A DNA stretch of 64,000 nt from Acanthosoma haemorrhoidale (GCA_930367205.1 OV884013.1:115959475-116023474), one strand, 5' to 3'. Positions 1 to 10,960 are shown, numbered from the stretch's first letter. The notes: generated by a model not told the origin, from the letters alone. Translations and numbers: made by a program.

Positions 1-411
1 TAAATAGGTTTAGTATCACTTACTAAACAGACAGTAACCTATGCATTGACTGTTCCTTATCTATTTGAGGTATAATGTTATTTAAATCTATAACTTAGAC
101 AAATAAGGAATATTTACACATTCTTGTGACTAGGGCTGAGGTTGCCAGGGCTTGATATCGTTCCACTCTTCCTGCCGAATCGAGAAGAACAGGAACTTGC
201 ATCGCTTTCTGGTGTGGAACCTATAATCATTAGTACAGGGCTATAAAAATCTAATCTAATATGCTCATAAGAGCATAATAACCTAGCTTGCGCTACATGA
301 CATCAACAGTAGGTAAAAACTAAATAAATAAATATGATTCACTGATAACATACATGTGTAATTATAACAAACACATGCTTTTATAGATTCTGTGGTGTAA
401 AATGTAATTAC
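1..411. other. No feature recognised
   Basis: AT-rich sequence with a moderately GC-rich patch near 120-225 that has no convincing frame or splice pattern. Confidence 0.5.
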
Positions 412-576
412 CTCTCTCATTTTTCTGATTCGATATGAGCTGGTTTCTGACTAGTTGGGAAGATTTAGGAATCGGTGAGATGTTTTGGTTCGTAGTCGGC
501 TTTTTCGGCGCCGAAACACAAATCCCGGATATATTTGTCGAAATGAGGCCTGACCTCCTTCTAGCTCCGCTTTCGC
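412..576 (-). CDS. Candidate further exon of the minus-strand gene (165 nt)
   Basis: Minus strand: acceptor with a good pyrimidine tract (ttttttctctgtttactacag), 165 nt, donor (GAG|gtaatt). Entered in phase 1, the phase left by the exon at 35305, it is open for all 54 complete codons (SGARRRSGLISTNISGIC near the start) and again leaves one base. The other frame that starts at the acceptor meets a stop near its end. It is more GC-rich than its flanks. No homology is recognised. The distance (~35 kb) and lack of a known domain keep this tentative; it could be a piece of an unknown repeat. Confidence 0.35.
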
Positions 577-939
577 CTGTAGTAAACAGAGAAAAAACGG
601 CATATTTAAAAAAAATATAGATAAAAAGTGATAAAATGAAATAAAAAAAAACAGAATGTAAACATAACCTCCGTGTATACTCACAGGCGTATATGCCCAT
701 ACCAAAGATACATAACATACAAATGGAAATAATTGTTAGGAAATGGTAAAAAAATGTCTTTTGCTATTCATATTTAGTGAGGACGATGTCATAACTAGGT
801 GATAAAAGACTCGGACAGACAAACTAAGAGGGCTGAAAATGGAGCCATCCCGGAGCTGATACCGCTGATAACAAAAGGTTGTAGGTCGGTCATCTTCTCA
901 TCTCAAAGCGGTCAGGCATTCAAAGTATCAATGATCAAT

Positions 940-1263
940 AGTTTTATAATGCTAAGAATATTATAATGTTAAAAGTAGAAGCAAAACCCTTCTAGTGTAT
1001 ACCTGCCTCGTGACTTCATGGAAGTCACTGATGGTTACGTTATTTTTAAGTAAGCAACCGCATCCCTCCAAGACCTCCCTACTTCCCAGAATCTTACCCT
1101 TTTCTTATACATATATGTCTCAGCTTGTGCCTTAACATTCCACCCTGTAACGTAGTAACATAACTCTTAATATTTGTATATACCAGTGTTTTGCTTGTAC
1201 TTCATAATAAAGCTATTCTTTCTTTTCTTTTAAAAGACTCTCCTCTACAAAGATTATTTAACT
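940..1263 (+). mobile_element. MITE-A copy 1 (324 bp, TSD AAT)
   Basis: One of six copies of a ~330-bp repeat here. It opens with AGTTTTATAATGCT and closes with AGATTATTTAACT, imperfect inverted ends (AGTTnnATAATnCT). The same trinucleotide AAT lies on both sides (937-939 and 1264-1266). The core motifs ctgcctcgtgacttcatg and gaagtcactgat are shared with the other copies. No transposase is encoded. Confidence 0.7.
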
Positions 1264-1569
1264 AATGATCATGTTTCTTAACTAGATCTTTCTCAAACCT
1301 GTTTATCAGTCTGATACAAACATTTCCCCCCCTAATATATTCTACATTAATAAGAACTAGCTGAAAAAAAACCAGTTAGAGAGCAGGGAACTAACGGACT
1401 CTCGGAAATTATAAATAGATTACAATGTAGTTGCCTTTTAAAGAATCTCTGTCAATGTTTATCAGCAGAAACACAGCAAATGATATGGCCTCGTTGGACT
1501 TCAAGCTTTTGGTTCAGTGTCCTGACAGCTCTCTGTGACTGGTAATGCCCAGAGCAGTTAGATACCATA

Positions 1570-2097
1570 TTGGTTCCCTTCCTGAAGGACAGAACGGTGA
1601 GGGTATACCCCGTACCTGGTGATTGCCTCTCGAACCCATTCCCTCTAACTTGTGGAGTTCCTCAAGGAGCGGTTTTGTCTCCGGTTATTTTTAACATGCA
1701 CACGCCTGACATTTTTGAGACAAACTACAAAAAAGCTACGGTAATCGCTTTCGCCGACGACATTGCGGTTTACAGCAGCAGCATGAGTGCACAAAGAGCT
1801 CTTACACAGGCCGAGTCAGTTTGTAACGTTATCAGTGACGGACTGGCCATGTTAAACATCAGTGTATACGCAGGGAAGACCGACTGCGTAATCTTCACCC
1901 TCCAAAATGGGAAAAAAGCCTTGCCAAAATCATATAGTATAGGAGGGCAAGAGATCTCACCAGCTTTCTCAATGTACTATCTGGGTATAAAAATGGACAG
2001 GCATCTCCATTTCTCTACTCATTTTAGTAATAAATACCCAGGTCATACCGGCTTGTTAACTTCACCCAACTTGTCGCTTCGTCTTAAACTGATGATA
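1570..2097 (+). pseudogene. Reverse transcriptase fragment of a non-LTR retrotransposon (family distinct from LINE-1 and LINE-2)
   Basis: The open stretch contains RT motifs CGVPQGAVLSPVIFN and FADDIAVYSS (catalytic DD), followed by a thumb-like region with YYLGIKMD. It is the palm/thumb part only: no endonuclease, no ATG (the frame begins with TTG). The mariner-like element at 2098 splits it. Sequence after that element (from 2970) may continue the same frame for ~25 codons before stops. The sequence differs clearly from the RT at 5202-7892. Confidence 0.75.
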
Positions 2098-2967
2098 AAG
2101 GGTGTCCCAGAATTAACGCAAGATTTGATTTAAATAGAAAACACAGCTTTTAGTGTTTTTGTTGTTATTTTTTTATTGAATTATAAAGTAAATAGGATAA
2201 AGTTATTTATGGAATAACACATCGGACAAATGGCCTCCACGACTTTGCTGGCACATACGCATTCTTTTGTCGAAATTTTCCATGACCATTTGGCATAAAT
2301 GTGGTTGAATTTCGTTGATGCAGCGTTGAATTTCCTCTTTTAATGCGTGGATGGATGTGGGCTTGTTGACATACACCTTTGACTTCAAATAACCCCATAA
2401 AAAGAAATCTAAAGGTGTTAAATCACACGATCTAGGGGGCCAATTCTGTTCACCGAAACGAGAGAGTGCACGACCTGGAAATGTCTCATGCAGTATTTGA
2501 ATTGTTTCATGGGCTGTATGGCATGCGGCACCATCTCGTTGAAATCACATATTGGCCACACCGATATCATCCAATTTCGGCACGGTCTACGACGCCAAAT
2601 TGATGTTTTCAACAACACTCTCACGCACTGCTTCGATATTGACATTTGAACGGCTTGTTTTTGGACGACCAGTGTGTTTAGTGTCTCCAACTGATCCAGT
2701 CCTCTAAATTTTTCAATTAATCTCTTACAGTTGATGAAGTCAAAACAATATTCCGACCATATTTTGTATGAAATTTTCGAACTGCGGCCGCCAAACTTTC
2801 ATTATTTTTGAGATAATGTTCAACAATAAAGACACGCTGTTCTATCGTACAACGCTCCATTTTTACTAACCCTAAACTGTCAGCTGTCAAATTGTTTTAG
2901 GGTTGCCAGCACTTCACTGCACAAATGGCGGCAAATTCAAATCTTGCGTTAATTCTAGGACACCCAA
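2098..2967 (-). mobile_element. Mariner-like element A (870 bp, internally deleted, TA target)
   Basis: Terminal inverted repeats of ~28 bp (gggtgtcccagaattaacgc at the left, mirrored at 2940-2965) with TA at 2096-2097 and 2968-2969. Minus-strand coding remnants match a DDE transposase: N-terminal helix-turn-helix part, then the second-aspartate region (equivalent of QDGATCHTA) and the C-terminal region (YVNKPTSIHALKEEIQRC). The segment with the first catalytic aspartate is missing, and frameshifts break the rest. Non-autonomous. Confidence 0.85.
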
Positions 2968-3482
2968 TAGAAAGGATACAATCGATTGTGAGGGACTATC
3001 GACAATCGATAATTTCTATACACACCTACATTCTCAGCTGTCCATAATGAACTAAAGGCTGACAAAACGCATGGGTGGTATTGTCGTGGGCCCATCCCTT
3101 AGATAAAATCCTTTAGTCTGAAGGAAGTGGACCTATTTGGCCAGTTTCCAATGTCCTGCTTCATAAAATACAACCTCATACATTGCCCGAAGCAGTTAGG
3201 CGTCCATATTATATCTAAGATCGTTATTTCACATATTTTGTTTAATAGCGACTCTATTAGTCTTAATGTTAAATAACAGGGCCGTTACATAATTGTTGCT
3301 GCGTAATTAATGCGAATTATGTCTATCTTTTTTATTTAAAAATAATTGTGTTATGACTGTAGAAAAATATAGGAAAAACCTGTTGTGGTGGTAACATCTA
3401 ACCGACTTTATGGCACGATTCAGAAGTGTTTTGTCACACTAGCTTCTCCTCGCCGTGAACTCTTTGAAAATCCCTCCCCCCC

Positions 3483-3674
3483 TCACAATGTATAAACGGC
3501 AGACAATACAGAACGTATAGCTGCGATAAACCCGTGACGGCCGGTTCCGTAAATTGAGCTAATGGCGTCCTTTGGCTTCACGGCTTCATCAAGGGCGATC
3601 TCGCACACTTGTGTATCGGCCTTCCTCTCTCGAGCCAGCTGTGTAATAACTGGGCCAACTTGCATCAAACTCAA
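3483..3674 (-). other. Unassigned open stretch
   Basis: Minus-strand frame including LARERKADTQVCEIALDEA and KPKDAISSIYGTGRHG, GC-richer than its flanks and coding-like in composition. No domain recognised, and no convincing donor at its 3' side. It could be a decayed exon or TE piece. The rest of 2970-4300 shows nothing else. Confidence 0.2.
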
Positions 3675-4323
3675 CAGTGAACAAAGAATATTATCATTTA
3701 GTTTTCGCTCTCCTTTTCAGCATGGTGTTGTAGCAGGACATAAAGGATCATGTTATGCCAACTCGTTCAGGAACAATTCGGTCAACGATAGACCCCGGCT
3801 AATTATTCAGTGTGCCGATCCGTAAGGAGTCAATCACTGAGTGAACGAGGCATATCGAACGGCCGACTCCGTTATGACCAGTCGTTGTAGAACTGTGAAT
3901 GATTTTAGACCTCAAAGATTTTATTTTCATTGAAATATTTTGTTTGTTTATGGTTCGTTTTTTGTTATTCACGATGTGTAGCATAGAAGATTAAATTGCA
4001 TTATACGAAAGATCAATATGGCGTTATTCCTTACATCAACCAAAGCTCTCGGTTGAACCATAACTGATAATTAACACCAGTTTATTCAATATAAATCTCA
4101 CAGTGGTTCTTAAATAATAAAAAAGAACTAAAGCAATTGAGTGAACACAGCACATTAAATGAAAAAAAGGATAAAACTATGATTAAGCACTGCTATAACT
4201 TAATATAAAATAAACCCCTCTCATATTCATAAGTTTTAATCGACTTACATACATTTATACACCTCATATTTTAAAAAGAATATGCCTAGAACCAAATTGC
4301 TATTTCTTTAAAAATAATTGTAG

Positions 4324-4430
4324 CGTCCTTGTTGAATTACAAGTGAGAGATCTCATCTAGTCAACTACTACATAAAATAATGTGATGAATTTTCACAAAT
4401 CTCGAGTACACTGGTTCGATTCCCGTTTTC
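4324..4430 (+). repeat. Possible tRNA-derived SINE remnant
   Basis: ggttcgattcccg at ~4414 matches a pol III B box. The upstream A box is unclear and there is no tail. Weak. Confidence 0.25.
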
Positions 4431-4739
4431 CTCCAAAGTAACTATTATGAGAGGGATGGGTCTTCCTTATTTCACTCAACTTGTTGAGAGAACGCGAGTA
4501 GCTAACAGTGTAAATAAGTAGCCTTTCCGGTTTAGAGAACGGAAATAAAAGTTGAGAGGAGCGACATCACTAGCGACGTGTACCAACTACGGCGAGAACT
4601 TCAGTCTGGAAAAGAACGTTGCCAATTCTGAAAGCATCAAGTGGAACACAATAACTTCATGTCTCTAGCTAAAACTTGGGACATAATAACCTTTAAGGGG
4701 TATAGAAATATTAACAAAAAACGTTTTGAAACCCTAAAC

Positions 4740-5106
4740 ATCGCTGTCCTGTGGAAAATGCGAGGACATACGCTGTAGATTCACACAACTCCAGGGCATA
4801 AGACCTTACCAAAACCCTTCCACGGTTGCAAGTCATGATATTCCTCACACTTTGAGCTGCCTACGGTGGATGAATTTATTCAGCGTAGACATATCAAATG
4901 TTTCGACTCCCTGCAATACCTGACAAACCCGGTGTTTAACACGATAACCCCCGTTCCGTTCCCCTATCGATGGCAGGAACACTTTAGTCTTAAGTTCTAG
5001 TTTTAGGTTTTAGTTTGTATGTTTTTCCACATTTGTAAACTGAAGGTGAACCCCATCACCTAGTAGTGTACATATGTTATAGACTTTTAACTTCAATCTG
5101 ATTGTT
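4740..5106 (+). mobile_element. LINE-2 fragment, 5' part (interrupted by LINE-1)
   Basis: 3' end of a second Jockey-like family: the decayed ORF2 end (RRHIKCFDSLQYLTNPVFN-type reading near 4885-4940) and 3' UTR with gaaggtgaaccccatcacct. The same tail is at 62880-63310. It stops at aatctgattgtt (5095-5106), the target duplicated by LINE-1, and resumes at 8219. The left boundary is approximate. Confidence 0.7.
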
Positions 5107-8100
5107 CATTCCTTACAGAATTCAGAACCCTAATTACCCCTCTCATTTCCCTTCTTACAAATCTTGTCTCCTACCTTATCCCCGTTAAACAAAATCCATA
5201 AGTGGATCCTTCTGACTCCTTATCCATTCTCCTTTGGAATGCGAATGGTGTTCGCACCCACACTAACGAACTGACAGCACTACTCCATGACAAGAAGATC
5301 GACGTAGCTCTTATTACTGAAACAAGACTTACGAGCAAACGACCATTTACCGTTCGACAGTACCAGACTTATCGTACTGATCACCCAGATGGAACAGCTC
5401 ATGCAGGTACCGCTGTCATTGTCCATAACTCCATATCCCACCACATAGTTCCTTTGGTATCACATGATTTCCTTCAATTCATTGCAGTGTCAATCACCAC
5501 CTTCACTTTTCCTCTTACACTTGCATCAACGTACTGCCCTCCCAATAAATCCATTTCCGACTCCCAATTCATCTCCTTTCTAGACTCCATCGGACATCGT
5601 TTCCTTGTGGGTGGGGACTTTAATGCGAAGCACCAACACTGGGGGTCAAGATCCACAAATACACGAGGACGTGCTTTGCTGTCTGCACTCACACGGAAAC
5701 ATTGCTCCACTATCACTCCTGACACAGCCACCTATTGGCCATCAGATCCCAACCGAAATCCTGATCTCCTTGACTTCTTTTTTTACAATAGTTTAGGAAC
5801 ACTAAACTATTCACTCAAGCGCCTCGATGACCTTTCCTCCGATCATAGCCCTTTATTATTAACCATTTCCTTAAGACCAATTCACAAACTGCCTCCTCCT
5901 TCATTTATTAGGGGCCCAGTTGACTGGGACCACTTCCGTCAGCTTCTTACAGAGTCCGTAAACCTCAAATTATCCCTGAAAACATCCCAAGACCTAGACG
6001 ATGCAGTGCATTCTTTCACTACTCTGGTCCAGAGGTCGGCTTGGGAGGCATCGTCACCCCATCGTCACACAAAAATCCACAATCATAATCGTTTACCTCA
6101 GCATCTCAAAGATCTAATCCAATCCAAACGCCGCTCCAGAACAGTGTGGCAAAGATCCCGGCATCCTATTGATCGTCGCACGTACAATCAGTACTGCCGA
6201 TTGGTAAAGCGGCGATTGGCATCCTTCCGTTCCGATTCTTTCAATTCCTACCTCTCCTCTCTGTCCACCAGGGATAACTCCTTGTGGAACGTAACCAAAA
6301 AAATCCTAAAGTATCAACCTGTTTCACACCCACTCCGTCGTGATGATGGGTCCTGGGCGGCTTCGGATGGGGATAGGTCGGAGGAATTTGCTCTGCATCT
6401 TACCCATACTTTCACACCTCACCTTTCTCATCAAAGCCATACTCACAGCACAACTGTGGAAGATTTCCTCACTTCACCTATTCCTCTCTCTCTTCCACCA
6501 AAAGCCGTTAACCCCTCTGAGGTTAAATACCTTCTGAAAAACTTACCTTACCGAAAATCCCCTGGATATGATCTCCTTACTCCTCAAATTCTCAAACAAC
6601 TTCCTCCTAAAGCCATAATCTTCCTAACCTACATATATAATTGCATAATCCGAACGACGCACTTTCCTCTCCTCTGGAAACACTCCATTATTGTCCTATT
6701 CGCCAAACCCGGTAAACCACCCAATGACGCCTCATCTTATCGTCCAATTAGCCTACTCCCTATCCTCTCAAAAATATTTGAGAAACTCCTACTAAAACGT
6801 CTACTTCCCATTGTTGAATCCAAAAACCTTTTTCCCACACACCAGTTTGGCTTCCGCCAACGACATTCCACTGCTCAACAAGGCCTTCGCGTTGTCGATC
6901 ACATCTCCTCAGCCCTTGAAACCAAACAGTATTGCACTGCTGCCTTTCTCGATATAGCTCAAGCTTTTGACAGGGTTTGGCACGCAGGTTTGCTCTACAA
7001 GCTCAAAAGATATTTACCACAGACCCTTTTCCTAATCCTACAGTCCTACCTTTCAAACCGCTTCTTCCAAGTCCGCTGTGGTTTAGAATACTCTAACTAC
7101 TATCCCATAAGTGCAGGAGTTCCACAGGGCAGTGTCCTGGGCCCCATCCTCTATAACCTATACACCGCTGATGTCCCCTCTACTCCCAATACCTTCTTGG
7201 CCACATTTGCAGATGACACTGCAGTCTTGTCATCCCATCCAGACCCCGACATAGCATCCCATAACCTTCAAAAACACCTTGACGAGATCGAGTATTGGTG
7301 CAATCAATGGCGGATCAAAGTTAATGAAGCAAAATGCTCCCACATTACCTTCACCCTTTGTCGCAAGTCTGGTCCACTAGTTTATTTTAATTCTATTCCT
7401 CTCCCTGTATCCGAGACAGTACGGTACTTAGGCTTCCATCTTGACAAACGACTGACCTGGAACCCACATACGAGACTAAAAAGACAAGAACTAAACAGAC
7501 GCTTTGGACAACTGTACAGACTACTTCAAAGGACATCCCATCTCTCAATAGAAAATAAACTACTAATCTACAAAGTTATACTTAAACCAATTTGGACATA
7601 CGGAATAGAGCTATGGGGGACAGCAAAAAAGTCTAACATCAAGCGTATCCAATCCTTTCAATCAAAAGTCCTGAGAACAATAGTAAATGCCCCTTATTAT
7701 GTCAGCAACAAAACCATTCATAACGACCTTAATATACCCTACATTCTAGAACTCATCCCTTCCAAGTTTACGAAATTCCACAGTAGCCTTTCCAACCACC
7801 CTAATCCTGTAGCACAGTCAATGCACTGCGCCACTCATCCCTATAATCCTCCTCGGAGACTGAAACGGCAGTGGCCTCGTGACCTGCTATAAACGCGTGA
7901 CAGTGGGAGTCCTGGCAATGGCCAGTCTCTCCAATCATGTCCTGAGCGTCTGTGGCTCTCGCGCTCTTGGTCAGCATCCACTGGCTAGTATCCGGTGACG
8001 CGGCTGACGGAGGAGCGTGGGGGACTTCCCAGGACTCCGCTTTCTCTTTGCGGTGGATTTGGGGGGTCTCTGGGCTGTCTGTAAATATTGTATGAATGAG

Positions 8101-8206
8101 CGAGTGAATGATGAACTGTAAATATTGTATGAATGAGAGCATATATCTTAATTACTTATTGCCTTATAAAGGCAGATTGTAAATATTGCACAATAAAGGA
8201 ATTACA
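5107..8206 (+). mobile_element. LINE-1: Jockey-clade non-LTR retrotransposon inserted in LINE-2
   Basis: The element is bounded by a 12-bp duplication, aatctgattgtt, at 5095-5106 and 8207-8218, which defines both ends. It contains one ORF (endonuclease plus RT) and a ~315-bp 3' UTR ending in cagattgtaaatattgcaca and ataaagg. There is no ORF1 and only 95 bp precede the ORF, so it is 5'-truncated relative to typical Jockey elements, or ORF1 is absent in this family. At least nine other fragments of the family lie in the window. Confidence 0.9.
5202..7892 (+). CDS. LINE-1 ORF2: AP-like endonuclease plus reverse transcriptase (896 codons)
   Basis: The endonuclease domain (~8-225) shows WNANG (12-16), GGDFNAKH (137-144) and SSDHSP (212-217), the metal-binding and catalytic motifs of the EEP family. 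RT (~470-760) shows SYRPISLLP (512-520), AFLDIAQAFDRVW around D584, AGVPQGSVLGP and FADDTAV (catalytic D671-D672). The C terminus (WGTAKKSNIKRIQSFQSK) is Jockey-like. The frame is intact, but its first codon is GTG directly after an in-frame TAA, and there is no ATG before the endonuclease. ORF2 translation would therefore need an upstream ORF1 (re-initiation or frameshift) that this copy lacks. A dead-on-arrival but very young copy is the best reading. Confidence 0.92.
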   Translation: MDPSDSLSILLWNANGVRTHTNELTALLHDKKIDVALITETRLTSKRPFTVRQYQTYRTDHPDGTAHAGTAVIVHNSISHHIVPLVSHDFLQFIAVSITTFTFPLTLASTYCPPNKSISDSQFISFLDSIGHRFLVGGDFNAKHQHWGSRSTNTRGRALLSALTRKHCSTITPDTATYWPSDPNRNPDLLDFFFYNSLGTLNYSLKRLDDLSSDHSPLLLTISLRPIHKLPPPSFIRGPVDWDHFRQLLTESVNLKLSLKTSQDLDDAVHSFTTLVQRSAWEASSPHRHTKIHNHNRLPQHLKDLIQSKRRSRTVWQRSRHPIDRRTYNQYCRLVKRRLASFRSDSFNSYLSSLSTRDNSLWNVTKKILKYQPVSHPLRRDDGSWAASDGDRSEEFALHLTHTFTPHLSHQSHTHSTTVEDFLTSPIPLSLPPKAVNPSEVKYLLKNLPYRKSPGYDLLTPQILKQLPPKAIIFLTYIYNCIIRTTHFPLLWKHSIIVLFAKPGKPPNDASSYRPISLLPILSKIFEKLLLKRLLPIVESKNLFPTHQFGFRQRHSTAQQGLRVVDHISSALETKQYCTAAFLDIAQAFDRVWHAGLLYKLKRYLPQTLFLILQSYLSNRFFQVRCGLEYSNYYPISAGVPQGSVLGPILYNLYTADVPSTPNTFLATFADDTAVLSSHPDPDIASHNLQKHLDEIEYWCNQWRIKVNEAKCSHITFTLCRKSGPLVYFNSIPLPVSETVRYLGFHLDKRLTWNPHTRLKRQELNRRFGQLYRLLQRTSHLSIENKLLIYKVILKPIWTYGIELWGTAKKSNIKRIQSFQSKVLRTIVNAPYYVSNKTIHNDLNIPYILELIPSKFTKFHSSLSNHPNPVAQSMHCATHPYNPPRRLKRQWPRDLL

Positions 8207-8218
8207 AATCTGATTGTT

Positions 8219-8341
8219 ATGTAACCCAACCTCATTCGAATGCATCAGCACATCGCAGAAAGAGGAGAAAATTGTAAATTCTTTGTTCATATTGTTTTCG
8301 CATATTGTATAATAAATAAAGGGATTTAGAGGGAAAAAACA
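8219..8341 (+). mobile_element. LINE-2 3' UTR remainder with short A tail
   Basis: Continues the LINE-2 3' UTR interrupted at 5106: tcgaatgcatc, gcagaaagaggagaaaattg and ataaataaaggg align with 63200-63305. It ends in an A-rich tail at ~8334-8344. Confidence 0.75.
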
Positions 8342-8355
8342 AAATTCCTTACACA

Positions 8356-8590
8356 CCCAAATTTGTAAACCAAACGTGAGCCCCATCACCTAGTCCAGTA
8401 TATTCTTTTTGTAATTTTAACTGTAAAACGAAAAATGTTTTTGTAATCCTACCCGTATGTTATGCTATGCAGGAAAAGGAGCCATAAACAATCTGTTGTT
8501 TTGTTCATCTGTAAGTAAATTTTGTTCATGTTATTGTTCATTGTTGTAAAAAAATTTTTTGAATAAAGCGGTTTTGAAACAAAAAAAAAA
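8356..8590 (+). mobile_element. LINE-3 3' end with poly(A), TSD 14 bp
   Basis: A 5'-truncated tail (gtgagccccatcacctagtc, then aataaagcggtttt and A13) flanked by aaattccttacaca at 8342-8355 and 8591-8604. It is related to, but diverged from, LINE-2 and sits directly in the LINE-2 A tail: the third layer of this nest. Confidence 0.75.
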
Positions 8591-8604
8591 AAATTCCTTA
8601 CACA

Positions 8605-9689
8605 GCGCATGCGAATAGTAAAGTAGTCATCATTTGTCCAAGGAACTTTGTAAAAATAATCGAACATATTAATAACAAATGGTGGAAAATAAAAAACAGT
8701 GTCTTTGTGATTTTTGTTAATATGTCGTCCCTAATAAGTTATCACTGTCTCGTCTAATGGCAGTTCAGAATTTCACATGCCTGCACAGCAGCTATGTGGC
8801 TTTTAGAAAATACAATATTTTTGTAGTTCCCTCTCAATAGTCGGGAAAATTTCTGAACATTCTTTGTCTATGATTTTCAAATTTTTTTATAATGAAGAAA
8901 AATACAAGCATGCTTAACAGTTACGATCTGATGATAACAAAGAACTGTTCCCTGTTCATCTAGAACGAACTGCTCATAGCAGCAAGAGTTACCTCCTCTC
9001 GACTGTTATCTATTACATAAATTTGAGATAGTTTCTAGGGCCCAGAAGACTCATACTTCTTACACCATCTAATTCATAAATCAATCCAGAGAGAGTTCCC
9101 ACGATTTATTATTTTCATGTTATATTTCCGTCGGATGAACTAATATTATTTTACGACCAGCAGGGATTATGAAATCTCGCAAAGTCCAATTACGAAGAAC
9201 AATATCGACTTTTGAAGGAGGTAATAAGAAGTTAGAACTTTATTACTTGGTGGGGGGGGGGGAGGGGAGTCGAAGTCTTTACTGCAGTCTTTACGACCTT
9301 GGCGTTAACAAGAAACATCGAAATGGAAAATAAAAACAAAATTGAAAAACTCGCTCACTGTTGCAATGATGGCGATGAATAGTCTAACAGCGTGAGGCCA
9401 CTTGAACATTCCATTAGTGACTTCAAGACCGAATTGAATACGGTATCGCGGTGTACACAACGTTATTCAGGCTAATAAATAGGGCTGGCAAACAGAGGTA
9501 CTCATACTTATACATACAAGTACATTATTTAGGTTTTTTTAAACTTTACACTTAGAGAGGAAGGGGTCTTCTTAAACTTAAAGTAAAGCTGAAGAAATCT
9601 CTGCATAAATACAACTGTAAGAGCAACAATAAGAAACTGTCGGAGGTTAAAGATGTTAAGTAATTAATTAGTGACAAAAAGTTAGATAT
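8605..9689. other. No gene recognised
   Basis: AT-rich DNA with an interrupted poly-G run at ~9252-9268. A tagggctggcaaac stretch near 9479 resembles a DNA-transposon end but has no partner that I can find. Confidence 0.4.
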
Positions 9690-10218
9690 AATAGAAATAA
9701 AATACAAATTAGTAATCTGGGCATACGGAATAGTGTTATGGGGGACAACAAAAAAGTCGAACATCAAGCGTATCCAATACTTTTAATCAAAAGTCCTGAG
9801 AACAATAGTAAATGCCCCTTATTACGTCAGCAACAAAACCCTTCATAACGATTTTAATATACCTTACATTCTCAAACTCATCCCTTTGAAGTTCATGAAA
9901 TTCCATAGTAACCTATCCGACCACCCTAATCCCCTAGCACAGTCATTGCACCCCACCACTCATCCCTACAACCTCCTCAGAGACTAAAACGGCAGTGGCC
10001 TCGTGACCTGCTATAAATGCGTGACAGTGGGAGTCCTGGCAATGGCCAGTTTCTTCAATCATGTCCTGAGCGTATGTGGCTCTTGGTCAGTCTCCGCATC
10101 CTGTTTCACATGCCAGGGAGGTGATGACCATGTGGATTTGGGAGGTCTCTGGGCTGTTTGTAAATCACCTATGATCGAGCGAATGAATAATGAAAATTGT
10201 AAATATGGTATATAACTA
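9690..10218 (+). mobile_element. LINE-1 fragment (3' end, decayed)
   Basis: Aligns with 7530-8140 of the full copy: atacggaatag, aagtcgaacatcaagcgtat, then 3' UTR. A stop interrupts the RT tail at the equivalent of QSFQSK, and ~23 bp are deleted near its start. 5'-truncated; lacks the final cagattgtaa tail. Confidence 0.85.
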
Positions 10219-10259
10219 ATATGTATTCTTCATTCGCCGAAACAAACTCCCAAAAAACG

Positions 10260-10405
10260 TTTACTCACGTCTGGGGACGTTTCGATACAAGTTATCGATA
10301 CATTTACTTGATTGCGGTATCGTCAATAAGTATCGGTATCCTAAAAGTACTTGGTACTTAACAAAAGTATTTGATGACTCGTATCGAATCATCCCAATGT
10401 GGAAC
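10260..10405 (-). repeat. GTATCGAT-rich repeat, copy 1
   Basis: Read on the minus strand: ggatgattcgatacgagtc followed by cttttgtt and further cgata motifs. It matches 10806-10960 in the same orientation. Confidence 0.45.
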
Positions 10406-10805
10406 TTTGGGATCGCCATGAACAAGGTAAAATGTCCTCGCATTCTCACTGAATTTGATAAATTTCAGGAACTTTGTACAGGTCGAGGGAGTTCATTCAA
10501 AATAAAAAAAAATACTAGTTGCGAAACTTTTTTGATGTTAGTATTAACTCTTCACTGAGCTGAAGCCGAGTAAAACGACAAAGAATTAGGAACGAAGTAC
10601 TAAGTAGTGAGGAGTAACGTCTGATTGTTAACAGTCTACAGCTGTATTTGTTCTTGTATTTGTAAATAGTCTTAATACTTAAAAATTTTAATTATAACTA
10701 TTTAATAACCTAATTGTTAGTTGCAGTTAATTATTAATTATAGTTTAATTATTAGTACTTAATAATCTTAGTATCTTAATACCTAAAAATTGTAAAAAGG
10801 TTAAA

Positions 10806-10960
10806 CGTGTGAACTTTTTTTTCGATACGAGTACTCGTCTAACGAAACCTACTGGGTATCGAATGAAAATTATCGATGCCAAAACGTTTTTAGTGCTGAA
10901 CAAAAGTATCGATACTTTACTCGTATTACTTGTATCGAATGATCCCTACTCACGGGTAAG
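10806..10960 (-). repeat. GTATCGAT-rich repeat, copy 2
   Basis: Direct partner of 10260-10405 (gatcattcgatacaagta, then atacttttgttcagcac on the minus strand). Both may be ends of one unidentified DNA transposon; the AT-rich sequence between them encodes nothing. Confidence 0.45.

Noticed and set aside
435..620. Plus-strand 61-codon frame
   Set aside because: It is opposite the minus-strand exon candidate, has no recognised domain, and lies between no plus-strand splice signals.
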